Shown here: positions 12,501 through 23,130 of the stretch, piece after piece | Layout: every line of letters begins with the position of its first letter | Position numbering within the stretch: position 1 is the stretch's first letter | DNA from: Nectonema munidae | Lineage: Eukaryota; Nematomorpha; Nectonematoida; Nectonematidae | Reading direction: 5' to 3' | NCBI GenBank assembly: GCA_030549495.1 | Contig: JAUIRK010001041.1 | Coordinates: 1,240,001-1,304,000, forward strand | DNA: 64,000 bases | Notes under the pieces: generated by a model | Seen by the model: the letters and a program-made list of their open reading frames with translations, nothing else | Told to the model about the DNA's origin: nothing | Databases searched by the model: none | Position numbers and translations under genes: made by a program

Positions 12501-13732
12501 ATCATCCAAATATTCAGGGTAATTTATGAAATCACTCTTACAATGGAATAAATTCATCAAAATCATAAAATTTTAAAAATCAATAGAGATTTCATGAAAT
12601 GACTAGAGTGCCATTTCAGTCGTTTCATGAAATTCCTAGAAAATTGATGAAACACTAGTGAATTTATGAAAACGATAAGTGAAAGAGTAATTTCAGGAAT
12701 TTTCAGCGATTTAAAATTCTTGGTTCCACAATCTTATTGTTAATTATACTACATATATAAACAGAAGATTGTGGTTCAATTTTAACATTGCGATATTCCT
12801 CAAAAATGAATTGTCTCAATAACCTTTGGAGTGCTAAACTTTAAGAGCTTCAATCCTATAGATATATTTTCTGTATGCCAGTATGTGAGTTTATTTCGTA
12901 AAATGGCATTTTTGATTTTCTAAACGTCAATCATTTTCACTCACTCCCACATATGATATGCAATACATACGAACAACCTGCATTATCCGATATAGCTTAT
13001 TAGGAAGGCAGAATCTAATTTTTACAATGTATTCATACATTTTTAAATGTTAATGTTTTTCTTAATTTTTGTATGATATGTATGCGAAATAAATTCCATT
13101 CCATTCTATTCTATAGGGGTGGCTGACAAAAGCAAACAAAGAATTTTCATGCATAATCAAGAAAGGCAAAAAGTTTTAGACATGATATTGAAAAATTAAG
13201 AAAGTATAAGAAAGCTTCAGTACTAAAAATTTGTTTTTACTAAGAATTTCATGCCACTCAATTTTATTCAATTTTTTATAAATAAAAAAAAAGTGTAAAG
13301 TAAAAAATGGCAAAAAATTTACTTTTTAAATTGCTCTCTGGAAAAAAAATTGGCCCACATATTTGTAAAGATTAACTTTATTACTGGAAAATAAATATAG
13401 ATTGGAATACAAACTTTTATGAAGAAAGTTGTGGTTAGATTGGGATAGGAATAAAAATTGATGCAAGCTTGGACGAGTTTGGGAATCAGGAAGATATAGA
13501 TTATTATCTATGTGATAAACTGATACTAATTTGGCATACCTATCACGCCGTATTGACGGTGATGCGCTACGAACCAAGAATTCGGATAAACTTTCAAAGC
13601 ATCGATCAAGATAGAGACAGGCAGATTCCAGTGCACATCTGAATACAGCCACGAGCAAACATCATAAACTTCATTCTCCTTGATCTGTCTAATCTCTACA
13701 GCTGAAAGTACTAAAGAATTTTGCGCTTCCAT
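9509..13732 (-). CDS. GNAT-family N-acetyltransferase, two-domain YitH-like type, complete, 4 exons
   Basis: Exons are 13732-13540, 11943-11737, 10890-10633 and 9780-9509 (stop 9511-9509). Every junction is GT-AG in phase 1, giving 930 bases and 309 residues. Residues about 1-135 form the GNAT fold; exon 2 holds the acetyl-CoA-binding motif RGQGIGKKLL after LFAVKKDF, the usual strand-4 to helix-3 arrangement. Exon 3 begins the second domain (SIAKLKDSDFDEFSKYDEDI, then NILIAKDTHGNICGYGAI), and exon 4 continues it with IAPLYADSADVASLLLKAL. This order is that of the Acetyltransf_18/YitH-type C-terminal domain found in nematode and other invertebrate acetyltransferases. The substrate is unknown in this subfamily and cannot be read from the sequence. 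No signal peptide or membrane segment is seen, so it is probably cytosolic or nuclear. The start is the first ATG of exon 1, with in-frame sequence conserved shortly after it. An AATAAA follows the stop. Confidence 0.9.
12493..12680. repeat. Cluster of TCATGAAA / TTATGAAA motifs
   Basis: Within about 190 bp of GNAT intron 1 there are repeated short blocks such as GTCATGAAATCA, TTTATGAAATCA, TTTCATGAAATGA, TTTCATGAAATTC, TTGATGAAAC and TTTATGAAAA. Several are palindromic (TTTCATGAAA). Spacing is irregular, so this is not a simple tandem array. Confidence 0.5.
13085..13116 (+). repeat. Probable LINE 3' tail with (ATTCC/ATTCT)n end
   Basis: AATAAATTCCATTCC followed by ATTCTATTCTAT resembles the short-repeat 3' tails that follow a poly(A) signal in Jockey/CR1-type retrotransposons. 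No coding sequence was recognised upstream, as expected of a strongly 5'-truncated copy. Confidence 0.4.
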
Positions 13733-13760
13733 TACTAAAGAATTCTATGAATAGTTGATC

Positions 13761-13768
13761 TATATAAA
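13761..13768 (-). promoter_or_regulatory. TATA-like element upstream of the GNAT gene
   Basis: TTTATATA on the minus strand lies about 30-35 bases upstream of the ATG at 13732. That would put transcription start very near the start codon. It is plausible only because TATA-like words are common in DNA this A+T-rich. Confidence 0.25.
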
Positions 13769-13780
13769 GTGTTTTTTGGA

Positions 13781-15080
13781 TTTGGAATATGTGGAATTAA
13801 CATTTGATTAGAAACTAAATGCTGAATCATAAATATTTAACACCTCAAATAGTGTTGACATGGGTTAAGGTGTTTCAGGGATCTTAAGTTTTTTTTGAAA
13901 GCAGGATTTTAAAAATGCCTTCTTGTGCCTATCTTTAATATCTCTACACTAAAAAAGCAGTAGCTATTACTATATAAAGATGTGGTAATTACTATACGTA
14001 ATTTTACTATGTTAAAAGTTCCTTTTACAAAAATCTGAAGTAAAATCTCTCTTTCACTTCCACGATTATAATTTAGAGAGAAGGAGAGAAATTGTTTCTT
14101 TGCTTCCAAAAATTCATTTATGCAAAAAAGCAATCATTCGCGACTAAACAAACGTTAGAATAAAAAGCTCTCAACCAAATATCCATTCGACGAATCGTTG
14201 AGCAACGACATGTCTGTTCGAGGAACTGCCTGGTGACACGGGAGGACGAAAAATTTTATTGGGTCTGGGAGGGGCGCAAAGAAGTGATGGACTTATAATA
14301 GTTTTAACTTTATTATGCAGTAAATGGTAGCTTGATTAAAATATTTGGAGAGAAAGAGGAACTTGAATCAAGCAAAAGCTAAATTTTGGTAATGGACTCG
14401 AAAAGTTTGGGAAAGACTGCAATCTACCAATGGGATTTTTCAAGCATTCAAAAACCAGCCAATTTTGGAGTTATAATTAAACCAAGAGTCAGGTAAGAGA
14501 ACCAGATCCTCCAAGCGGAAACTTTTAAGCGGGTACAAAACTCATTTGGAGATCACTAGGCTTGCAAAATTATTTCAAACTTCAACAAGTGATCATTTAT
14601 TGACGATATAAAACATCATGTCATTCTTGGATTCTTTCATAGGATTTCTTAATTATCACAAATAATTGCGTACACCATTTTTAATCGTGAATGTGTCTTA
14701 AATTCGAAAAACTTAGCAAATACTCAAGTTCTACAAAAATAATGATTAACCGATTCAGTTTAAAATAAAATCGTTTGCGTATATTAATGCCTTTTAATAC
14801 GAAGATTCTTCTGACCGTTAACGGCTTAGCTAATAATATTTATCAAAACATCGTTGATACTACCTTACCAAATCTTATGGCTAGAAGCCTCAATCTTAAC
14901 TTTGTTAGTAATCAAGATCCTTCAAAACTAGACATTAAGATTGTTTCTCATATTTGATGGCTTTCGATGTTACGATTGTATCTATCTACAAGCTGCATAT
15001 ATACCATTTTCACTTTGAATTCGTCCTTTTTCATTTTGAATTCACCTTTTTTTCTTTCTTTTTTTTCTTAAATTTTTTTT
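13781..15080. other. Intergenic stretch, no supported gene
   Basis: It contains a 60-codon ORF at 14775-14957 and a less A+T-rich patch near 14200-14290, neither with a recognisable family signature. A run of T-rich and CTTTTTCATTTTGAATT-type simple sequence precedes the SINE-like head at 15081. Confidence 0.5.
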
Positions 15081-15155
15081 AAGGTGGCATGGCAGGTTGT
15101 TTGAGATGATGGACTCAGCACGGAAGCCTTTGGGTTCGATTCTTCATCGATGCCA
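15081..15155 (+). mobile_element. tRNA-derived SINE head, second family
   Basis: GGTGGCATGGCAGG (A-box-like) and GGGTTCGATTC (B-box, about 15132-15142) sit about 40 bp apart, the geometry of an RNA polymerase III internal promoter. No acceptor-stem pairing is possible, so it is not a functional tRNA gene. Confidence 0.5.
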
Positions 15156-16203
15156 ATTTGTTCATCACCCACGGTACCTTTACATTTTGAAATTGTTTTG
15201 ATTTATAACTCATCTTTCCACTATAATTTTGTTTTTTAGTAGAAATTTACAGTCATATAGCACTTATTGTTTGGTCCTTTTTCATGCTAAATGTGACTCA
15301 ATTCCTGAAATTTTAGAAGCATCTTTTATTGCGTACCCCCTTTCCACGAGAAGTTTAACGAATTCTTCTCTTTTTTAAAAAGAAATATTAGCATATATTG
15401 GAAGAAGAATAATAAAATGATTCTTATACGCTGCCTTATATAATTTAGCGGACCAATCGGAATACACACATGTGTGATAAAAAAATCAGCTATTTGTGAA
15501 AGATTCTTATTTATAATCTATTTTTTCTCTTAATTTAAAAACAACAGTTCTAATTTTTTTCCATTAATAAAAAATGGGTATTCAAAATTTATATCATTAA
15601 TATAAAAAACGTTTTTATCTAACATAATATTTTTTCGAAAAACTAGGAATTTTTGTCACGTGAAAAAAATGACGAAACAATAACAAGTGTAAATTGATGC
15701 TAATTCAAATTTTTATAAGATTAAATATAAGGTTTATTTAAAATCACTTTTGCTAAAAATTTAAATAATATTGGCTGGTTGAAACTTTTTCAGAATCAAT
15801 ATTAAATATTTTGCTTGAACAGCTATGCAATATGTATAAAATTTTAATTTGAAGCAATTTATTGAGTTGAAACTAATGTGCAAAATGATATCTGAGTTTG
15901 GAAAATACAATATATAAGTTACAGATGAAGAAATCAAAAATTTTAATGAAAAAAATGTAAACTAAAAAACAGAGTTATAGTGGAAAAAAAAAGTTAGAAA
16001 TAAAAACAATTTCAAAATGGGAAACGATGAATTCAAAGTGAATGTGGTTTTAGTGGGATCGAAATTTCAAGTAGATCCTCCACTCAGCATTGTAGGCGGG
16101 ACCATAATATCCGCAATGATGGATGCAAACGTCATATATAATCCTTAACTTAATTTAACTTAGGATATCATTGAGGCTTTTGAGGCGAAACCATGTTTAT
16201 TAC

Positions 16204-16500
16204 CAAGTGGTTCTCAACCGCGGCCTTCAACCCTTTATTTGAAACCTGCAGAGCAAGGTGGCAGAAAAAATAAGGTTAGCAATTTTTTATCAAAACTATC
16301 AGGATTTTGCAAAATGTTGTGAAGTAGTTTTAATTATATGATCTGCTTTTAAATTTTGCCTTCACACCATATGTTCATGGCAGTGACAGATTTAAACAGG
16401 GTACAATCGCCCAATCCCTATTTTTTGCTTGGTTGCGGCCCTCTAGTGGAATGTTGGTACTTAATTTGGCCCTTTATTAAAAAAGGTTGGGAACCACTGA
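16204..16500. mobile_element. hAT-type non-autonomous element (MITE), about 300 bp
   Basis: The left end AAGTGGTTCTCAACC and the inverted right end GGTTGGGAACCACT match the common hAT terminus CAGTGGTTCTCAACC. The subterminal regions also share AAAGGG/CCCTTTA and CGGCC blocks. No coding capacity. A clear 8-bp target duplication is not evident. Confidence 0.65.
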
Positions 16501-16534
16501 CCTAGACTAATTTAGCAGCATTATTGAAATAAGA

Positions 16535-16719
16535 CTATGAATGGCAGCTAAACCTCGCCAATCGTAAAGGGCCCCTGTCAGACGTGACAAAGACCGTAAT
16601 CCACATCCAACAACCTGTTTGTGCCCGAGTTGAGTACACCATCAAGCGCCAATATCCTTCTTCAGCCACGGGCACGTTCGTAGCTTTTGGAAGTTCAGAA
16701 ACAATATCCTCCTCATAGG
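16535..16719 (-). CDS. Probable 3'-terminal coding exon of an unrecognised gene
   Basis: A 3' splice site (TTTTTCACAG) precedes 16719, and the reading frame then stays open for 61 codons to a TAG at 16537-16535. G+C is near 50%, far above the surroundings, which suggests selection. The product segment is rich in tryptophan and aromatic residues (EEGYWRLMVYSTRA, then GCWMWITVFVTS). The upstream phase must be 1. I do not recognise the family and could not find the preceding exon on the minus strand to the right. The alternative is a decayed element fragment. Confidence 0.5.
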
Positions 16720-17061
16720 CTGTGAAAAAGATAACATCTCTATATGTTGAAAAATGGAAAAAATAACTAACATTTTTGACACAATAAATATTGCAAAAAA
16801 AGAGGATGCTTTGCAAATAATAAATCCAAATTAAAAAATAATATAACAGAATAGCGTTGCTTTTGTTTACGGTGGTTGCAGATTCAGTGCATAAGTTTGA
16901 AAAAATTAAAGTTTTAACTTACTCTCCGTACTGTTATTATTATTATTGTATTTTTGAGTTGGTATTGCGAGGAAAAGACAAAGACAAGGCAAATTAAATC
17001 ATGTTTTGTCTAAGGATGTTCGCTATATGTATAAAGTTGTCATAAATCATATGAAAGCAAT

Positions 17062-17085
17062 ATTCATTCATTCATTCATTCATTC
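17062..17085 (+). repeat. (ATTC)n microsatellite
   Basis: Six consecutive ATTC units are followed by an inverted GAAT remnant. Confidence 0.9.
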
Positions 17086-17670
17086 AATGAATAAAGTGAG
17101 TTTGCATCACGTTAATCAATTACGTCACGTTCGAAAATGCATATATCTTATTTAGTAAAAGTGTTTTACGTGTTTTCTCAAAGCTGGGGGAGCATAAAGT
17201 CTGAATTATTTCATTTCAATAAAATGGCTTAATTTGTTGCAATGCTAAATGCATATTTCATTACTTTGATTTTTGTGTTTAGAGCGTATAAATCTTTCTA
17301 TTGCGCAGAGCTGGGGTGCTTAATTTATGTTAGCTTTGTTTATTGACATATTAATCGACCTTATTCCTTAGATAAACTTAGATAAAACATTTTATAGCTT
17401 TATAAAAATCAATATTGTCGTGTTGCAGTACACACGCAAGTGTATCGAAGTCTCTTCCTATCTATTACAATCACTAAATCATTATATGTATCCGAAAATC
17501 AATCTCCTCTTTCTTAGTTCGCATTTCAGCGTGAAATTTTTTTGCAAAATCCAAATTTTGAAATCTTTTTCAACTTTACTTCGCAACTAAGACTGCCTTA
17601 GAAGGATAAATCATTAAAAAAATTTTGAATGAGTAGGAAATTTGAAAAATAGAAAAATATCTTGTTTACC

Positions 17671-17787
17671 AGGTACCTACAACCTTTTGATATAAAGGGC
17701 TCAGGGGTCCCTAAAGTGGTTGATCGAGGAGAAAGCAAATGATCTATGGTGGGGTTGACGGATTAAAAAGTTTGAGAATCCCTGTGC
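17671..17787. mobile_element. Possible small hAT-type element
   Basis: The right boundary AAAGTTTGAGAATCCCTG is the complement of a typical hAT end (CAGGGATTCTCAAACTTT), with a CGACCCC-like block just inside. The proposed left end CAGGTACCTACAACCTTTT is a weak match. Confidence 0.4.
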
Positions 17788-18057
17788 TGAACGGCTCTGA
17801 CAACGGCGTTGCGTGGGTCAACCTCATAATACCAATGTTAGCGTTATAGTCTTTGAACACCCTTCTTACTACAAGAAAAATTTGCCCCAAAATGAGATAT
17901 GTTTTAAAAGTAGGCACTAATGAATAGAGGATACCCAAAATGGGGTTCGGTTTTAAGAATGTCTTAGTTTAGATTAGGTATGGATTAGTGTGTCACACTG
18001 GGCTTCATCAAAGCGTTAACTTTTTTCTAATGAAACATCAATTTTGGGGTAATTTAA

Positions 18058-18209
18058 CTATATTACGTTAGAATTCGCAGGTAATTTGTCGCTCACTTTT
18101 TTGAATGCATCTAAAGATTCTTGATAGCGATGGTGCGACTCCCTCTTTGAAGATCTTCTTCGAAATTTCTTCTTCTGTCTCCCCTTTGGCTTTCCTTTTG
18201 TATTTCTTT
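18058..18209 (-). CDS. Probable basic C-terminal exon, truncated by a MITE
   Basis: On the minus strand an open frame runs from a 3'-splice-like AAAAAG at about 18207 to a TAG at 18060-18058. It encodes a lysine/arginine-rich stretch (KGKPKGRQKKKFRRRSSKRE) followed by SLDAFKKVSDKLPANSN. Base composition and amino-acid usage look coding rather than random. The open frame begins within 3 bp of the TTAA end of the MITE at 18210. Either the MITE landed in the intron immediately before the exon or it cut into the exon. The family is not recognised; the basic segment suggests a nuclear or nucleolar protein, but this is inference. Confidence 0.4.
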
Positions 18210-18339
18210 TTAACCCATTAAGTCCCAATGTTCCCATTTGGGAACATAAGTAATTTCATCTTCGTCTGCTTTTTTCAATGACTTTGAATATAAATCGTCT
18301 CCGTTTTTTTAAATATCGTCTGATTTCTATGGTACTTAA
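18210..18339 (+). mobile_element. TTAA-flanked MITE family 1, copy A
   Basis: It begins TTAACCCATTAAGTCCCAAT and contains GTTCCCATTTGGGAAC (18230-18245) and TCGTCTGC. It matches the copies at 31517-31654 (inverted) and 58795-58931 base for base with few changes. Its right terminal repeat is interrupted at ACTTAA, where a second TTAACCC element starts. Confidence 0.8.
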
Positions 18340-18420
18340 CCCATTTACGATCAGTGTTCCCAAAGGGAACGCAGACGAATTCCTACTTTACATGGAATTT
18401 AATAGGAATTGCTAAAGTCG
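18337..18420 (+). mobile_element. TTAA-flanked MITE family 2, 5' part, adjoining or nested in copy A
   Basis: It starts TTAACCCATTTACGATCAGT and carries its own palindrome GTTCCCAAAGGGAAC (18356-18370), then GCAGACGA. The layout is as in family 1 but the sequence differs. No matching right end was found. Confidence 0.5.
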
Positions 18421-20933
18421 TTTAAAAAAGTTAATTAAAAAGGTAGGAAATGAAGAATGTTTACATTTGGTAAAAATATCACAATAATGTATACCTATCA
18501 GAACACAATTGATTGGAAGGGAGTCCACAATAATTTTTTTTTCGACAGAAGCTTGATTAATTTTCATCCAGAAAAGTCTTTGCTCTCAACAGCCTTAAAT
18601 AAAAACAAATTAAACTTAAAATTTTAAATAATTAAACTTATTAATGGTTTGCGGACAAAAATGGCCGGTGGAGAGAAACGGCATTTCTACATCATACCAG
18701 TTGACAGAAAAGTTTATCCATCACAGCGAAAAACTTCTTCATTACACGCGTGTATTTATAAGTGCGTGCCTGTATTTCAATGTTGCTTTTTCTTTTGTGT
18801 GATAGATAACCAGAGTGAACAAAAGTCAAAAGTCTATTTTTTTAAAAAGAACAAAGAGTAACTAAGTAAATCTATTTTAAAGTAGTTTGAGCTTTATTTT
18901 CTTCTATTTTCTGGATTTTTTAGGTTAATAAGTCAAAAAAAATTTTTAGTGGATAAAAAGGCAAACATTTATTTTGTGCAAAACTCTTTTTAAAAAAGCA
19001 CTTCTACCAAAATCTCAGAAAACTAAAATTTCCTCTACCAAAATCTCCTAAAATTTAGGTCACTGCTAACTTAATTTTGGGGGATTTTGACTATATACCT
19101 GCATTATTCAATTCAGTTAACTTATTTTTATATTTATAAATAAAAAATTCAACGAAAAAGTTCCAAACAATAAAAAAAAGGCTTTATCAGGATAAAAATT
19201 GTATTATACACATTGAAAAATGCTAAAAATATATTCGATTTGTTAATTTTGCAAAAATTTATTGCTTCCATCTTGCCTTTTTGAAATTCTAATATTTTTG
19301 ATTTTGAAACAAACTTTTTTAAAGTTTTTTTTAATTTCAAAAAATCTTTTGATTTTCCAAGGCTTTCATATTATATGGCTAATGTACTTTTATTTTGGGT
19401 TTCTAAAAGGTAAGTGCCATTATCGATTTGATTTATTTCCAAATTTGAACTATCTTTCCTCTTTCTTGAAAACTCGAAAACATCCAAAAGCATTGCGAGG
19501 AAAAATTATACCCAATGTGCCAATCTTCACAATTACCGTTTATTGAGGTTTGTAAAACTCCAACCATGTTTTCTAAAAGTGCGCAAAAAATTTATCTAAA
19601 AAAATAACTTTTGTTAAGGATTTTTTTCTCCCAAAAATTATTCTGATCTAAAATGAAAAAAAAATAAGGATTGGCATATTGAATTCAATCTAGAAGCAAA
19701 TGTACTTGAATTGCGGGAAGAAAAGCTAGCGTTAATGTGAGTTTAATTGTATGAATAGGAAAGTTTACTTTGTGAATAAGCGCATTTTTAGCGGAGATTT
19801 ACGATGTTTTGGTAAATAGGAGAGGAAAAATGAAAATAACATCTCTGAATTCACCTTTTGGATATACCTATTATTTGTTCAGAGGTATTGTGATTAAGAG
19901 TATGAAATAAAATGACCTTTTTTGATTCGTTTATTGTAATATTTTTAAGTTGCTATTAACATAAACTATTTATTTCTTCCTCACTTTGTTCTATTATTAT
20001 GTTACAGTAATTACGTGCATATGGACATTCGATTTGTCTGGCAAAAAAAGAGTAAACAATAGACCTTGGGACATCATGATAAAAAACATGTATTGTAAAA
20101 ATATTTTGAAACCAACTCGACATTTTTTAAGGTTCTGTCTACATTTATAGAACGTTGCAACATAAGATACCTTGAAAAATAAAAACAATATAAAAAACTA
20201 AGATTTAAGTATTGTACCTGGGTAAATGAGCAGAGAAAATAATCATTCTTTTGTTTAAACAACGCTTGATGTCCATCCTAAAAATATTTTTTTCACATTT
20301 AAAATTTTGAAGATATAAAGGGATTATAAAATTAACATTTTTGGTGGTTTCTTTCTTAATCTATTTCTTCTAAAAAATCATTTTACACTCTGAAATTTTG
20401 ATAGCAAGTCCATTTCTTTTTCTTCCAGTTTGACAATGTTATCTCTATAAAAAAACATCTTACTTTTAAAGTAATATAGAATTTATATATTTTTGGTGTT
20501 GGAGTAAACTCTTTAGCTTTTTTTATTTTTGTAATCAATATCTAATTTTGAATTCTGAGTTTGATGGTCGTGGTGGCATGATCTGAATTTGAGGTCAATG
20601 ACACGGACCAGAGAACGAAATTTTATGATTTTACTTATACACATTTTTTTATAATTTTTTTTATATGCAATGGAAGTAGACATATGTAATAATAATAATT
20701 GTCAAAAAAAAATTCATGAAATATTTTTAAATTTTTGAGGGTCGGTCCTCAAATATCTGGATTTCAGCATTTTTGATAAAATTTTACTCAAAAACTAAAT
20801 TTTTTTTTCTATTTTTTTATGAAAGCATGTAGGATCAGTTATATTTTATTATTATTTTTTAAGTCTTTGAAAAATTTTGAGTTTTGATGTATTTTTTTAA
20901 ATATTACCTTTTTGGCGTTAAATGATGATGTAT
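18421..20933. other. Intergenic stretch, no supported gene
   Basis: A short ORF at 18661 starts in a good context (AAAAATGGCC, then MAGGEKRHFYIIPVDRK) and could be a first exon, but no partner exon was found. The remainder is T- and A-rich without family signatures. Confidence 0.5.
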
Positions 20934-21595
20934 CAGGGATTCCCACCCTTTTTTTGCTTGCGGACCCTTTGAGAGATAACCTTATTAACTGTGGAGCCCC
21001 ATGATCTATAAGAGACAAGTATAAATATGTATATTCAAATAGGGAAAACATTTCAATTTTATTGTAAATTTAAAAATAACGAATATATAATATATTCATA
21101 ATTTCACATGTAAAGGCTTCCTTGAACAAGATAAACAAAAATATACGATAATGACTTTCAAATATAATCCGATATACATCCAGGCCTCGATAATAATCAA
21201 AGCGCCAAGTAGCTAGAGATTACTGCAATCAACTTCATTCAAACTAAACATGGAATCATAGAAACTATTCGCTAATAATTGTATTGTACAATTAACTTGT
21301 AACTCTTATTACACGTAGCTCAGTCAGTAGTAATTTTACATTTTAGGAAATCGTTATCGTTACTTACATGGTGATTAGATAAAAATGAATAATATGGTCA
21401 TTAGATGTCCAAACCATATATAATATGCTTCCATCTGATTTTATTTTACTATTATACACTTTTTAGTATAAACATTTTAGAATATTGAATTTTTGGCAAA
21501 GACTTCATGGACCAGTTATTGTGTTAAAAGGACCCCCAATATTCAATTCCCAATGGACAATTAGGGGTCCATGTGGACCCAGTTGGGAATTTTTG
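20934..21595. mobile_element. hAT-like non-autonomous element, left end clear, right end weak
   Basis: CAGGGATTCCCACCC at 20934 followed by GCGGACCC is a standard hAT terminus and subterminal block. The inverted counterpart GGTCCATGTGGACCC then GTTGGGAATTTT lies near 21566-21595. The interior is non-coding. Confidence 0.45.
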
Positions 21596-21599
21596 TTTG

Positions 21600-23020
21600 A
21601 AAAATTTGACCGAATTTTGTCAAAAATTACAGGCTTAAAATAAAAAAAACGTCATTAATTTTTTGCGCAACTGTTTCTCTACAAGTTGATGTAAACATTT
21701 TTTGGGGATGCGTAGAATTTTTGCCAAAAAATCGCCAATTTTTAGAAGTTATTAAAAATACTTCTAATAATTTACATATACGTGTTCTACATCTATGATA
21801 AAAGTAAATGTTGAAAAAAAATTTTTTAATTATTTTACGAATTTTTAGGATTGGTCTGCACAAATCTGAATTTGGACATTTTTGATTGGCTAATATTTAG
21901 AAAATAATACATTTAGGTATCTAATTTTTACATTAAAAGAGGTAATATGAAGGGGAAGTCGGTGCACATTGAATCTAAAAAATAGAAGCAAAAATAGCTT
22001 TATTACTTGACTTTACAAGTATTAAATAAATTCAATATTTCAGCCTTACGGCCCTTTTCAAGAAAATGAAAGGTGTTTAATAAATTGAATCTTTACAATA
22101 AAACTTTAATTTTTGAAAAAAAATTGTTTTTGTTTTATTTTCCATTTTTGACGTTAAAAATTGGCCTACAATATGTTATACTTCTTTTTAAGAAAATATT
22201 AACAATTAAAAAAAATTTCCAAGATATTTATAAAGCTCTTTTCTCTACAATAAAGTTAAAAAATACATATCCATTATTCAATTTTCCTGCAGAGAATTAG
22301 CCGTAATGGTACACAAAGATGTTTAATTTAAAATTCAATTATTATAAAAATAAATTTTTTTTTATATATTTACTTTTTCGAAAAAAAAGATTTTATTTTT
22401 TAAAAAATGAAAGGGCTCTACTAGATTTTGGAAAATTTCAAACTTATTGAATCTTCCATTTTAATAACTCATTTTAAAGGAAATTTCATATGGATTACCA
22501 AAATGTATAAATATTTTAGGTTTTAATTTTTAAAAATACTTTCTACGCATATAAACTTGACAAAAAATAAAACTACTCCAAAAAAATTAAGAACTCCTTT
22601 GATTCATTTCAAATTAATTATATATGTAGAATCACCGTATCAAACTCTATTAGAATACATTTTATAATTTTCAGTCATTTCGGAGGGCTCAAAATTACGT
22701 TTTGACATATACTCAACAAATATACAAGTAGTCTAATACCATTTAATTTTGTTTTATTCAATTATTTTTCGTTGTTTGGAAAAAAAATTAATTTTATTAA
22801 AAATACATGAAAAGATGATTTCATTGCCGGGGATATCTGACTATTAGAGGTACCAATGATTTTGCTGGAAATATCAATTACCAATGATCTTGGAAGACAC
22901 ATTGAATCCCAGTACTAATGATCTTTAGGGGACCAAGAATAAAATCTAACTTCAGCGAAGAGAGAGAGAGAAAAATGGGGAACCCACTTGAACAAATAAT
23001 GTCGACACGAGGATCAATTT
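21600..23020. other. Intergenic low-complexity stretch
   Basis: No gene. Near 22850-22925 the word ACCAATGATCTT (with variants) recurs three times about 30 bp apart. Confidence 0.5.
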
Positions 23021-23130
23021 TTAACCCTATTAGTGCTGGGCAAAATTTGTCCGCTCAAGTGCCCCCCCCCTATTTTTCTCAGATATTAATAAGTTTTTAT
23101 AAATATTTTTAATGTTACATATATATTTCA

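Larger units (their letters stand above)
16720..18057. other. Non-coding stretch with simple repeats and a hAT-like end
   Basis: No gene was recognised. It includes an ATTC microsatellite at 17062-17085 and hAT-like terminal sequence near 17771-17787. Confidence 0.5.

Noticed and set aside
13326-13658. Minus-strand ORF of 110 codons
   Set aside because: It overlaps GNAT exon 1 in another frame and shows no family signature.
14775-14957. ORF of 60 codons as a gene
   Set aside because: No homology recognised, no splice context and ordinary composition; insufficient support.
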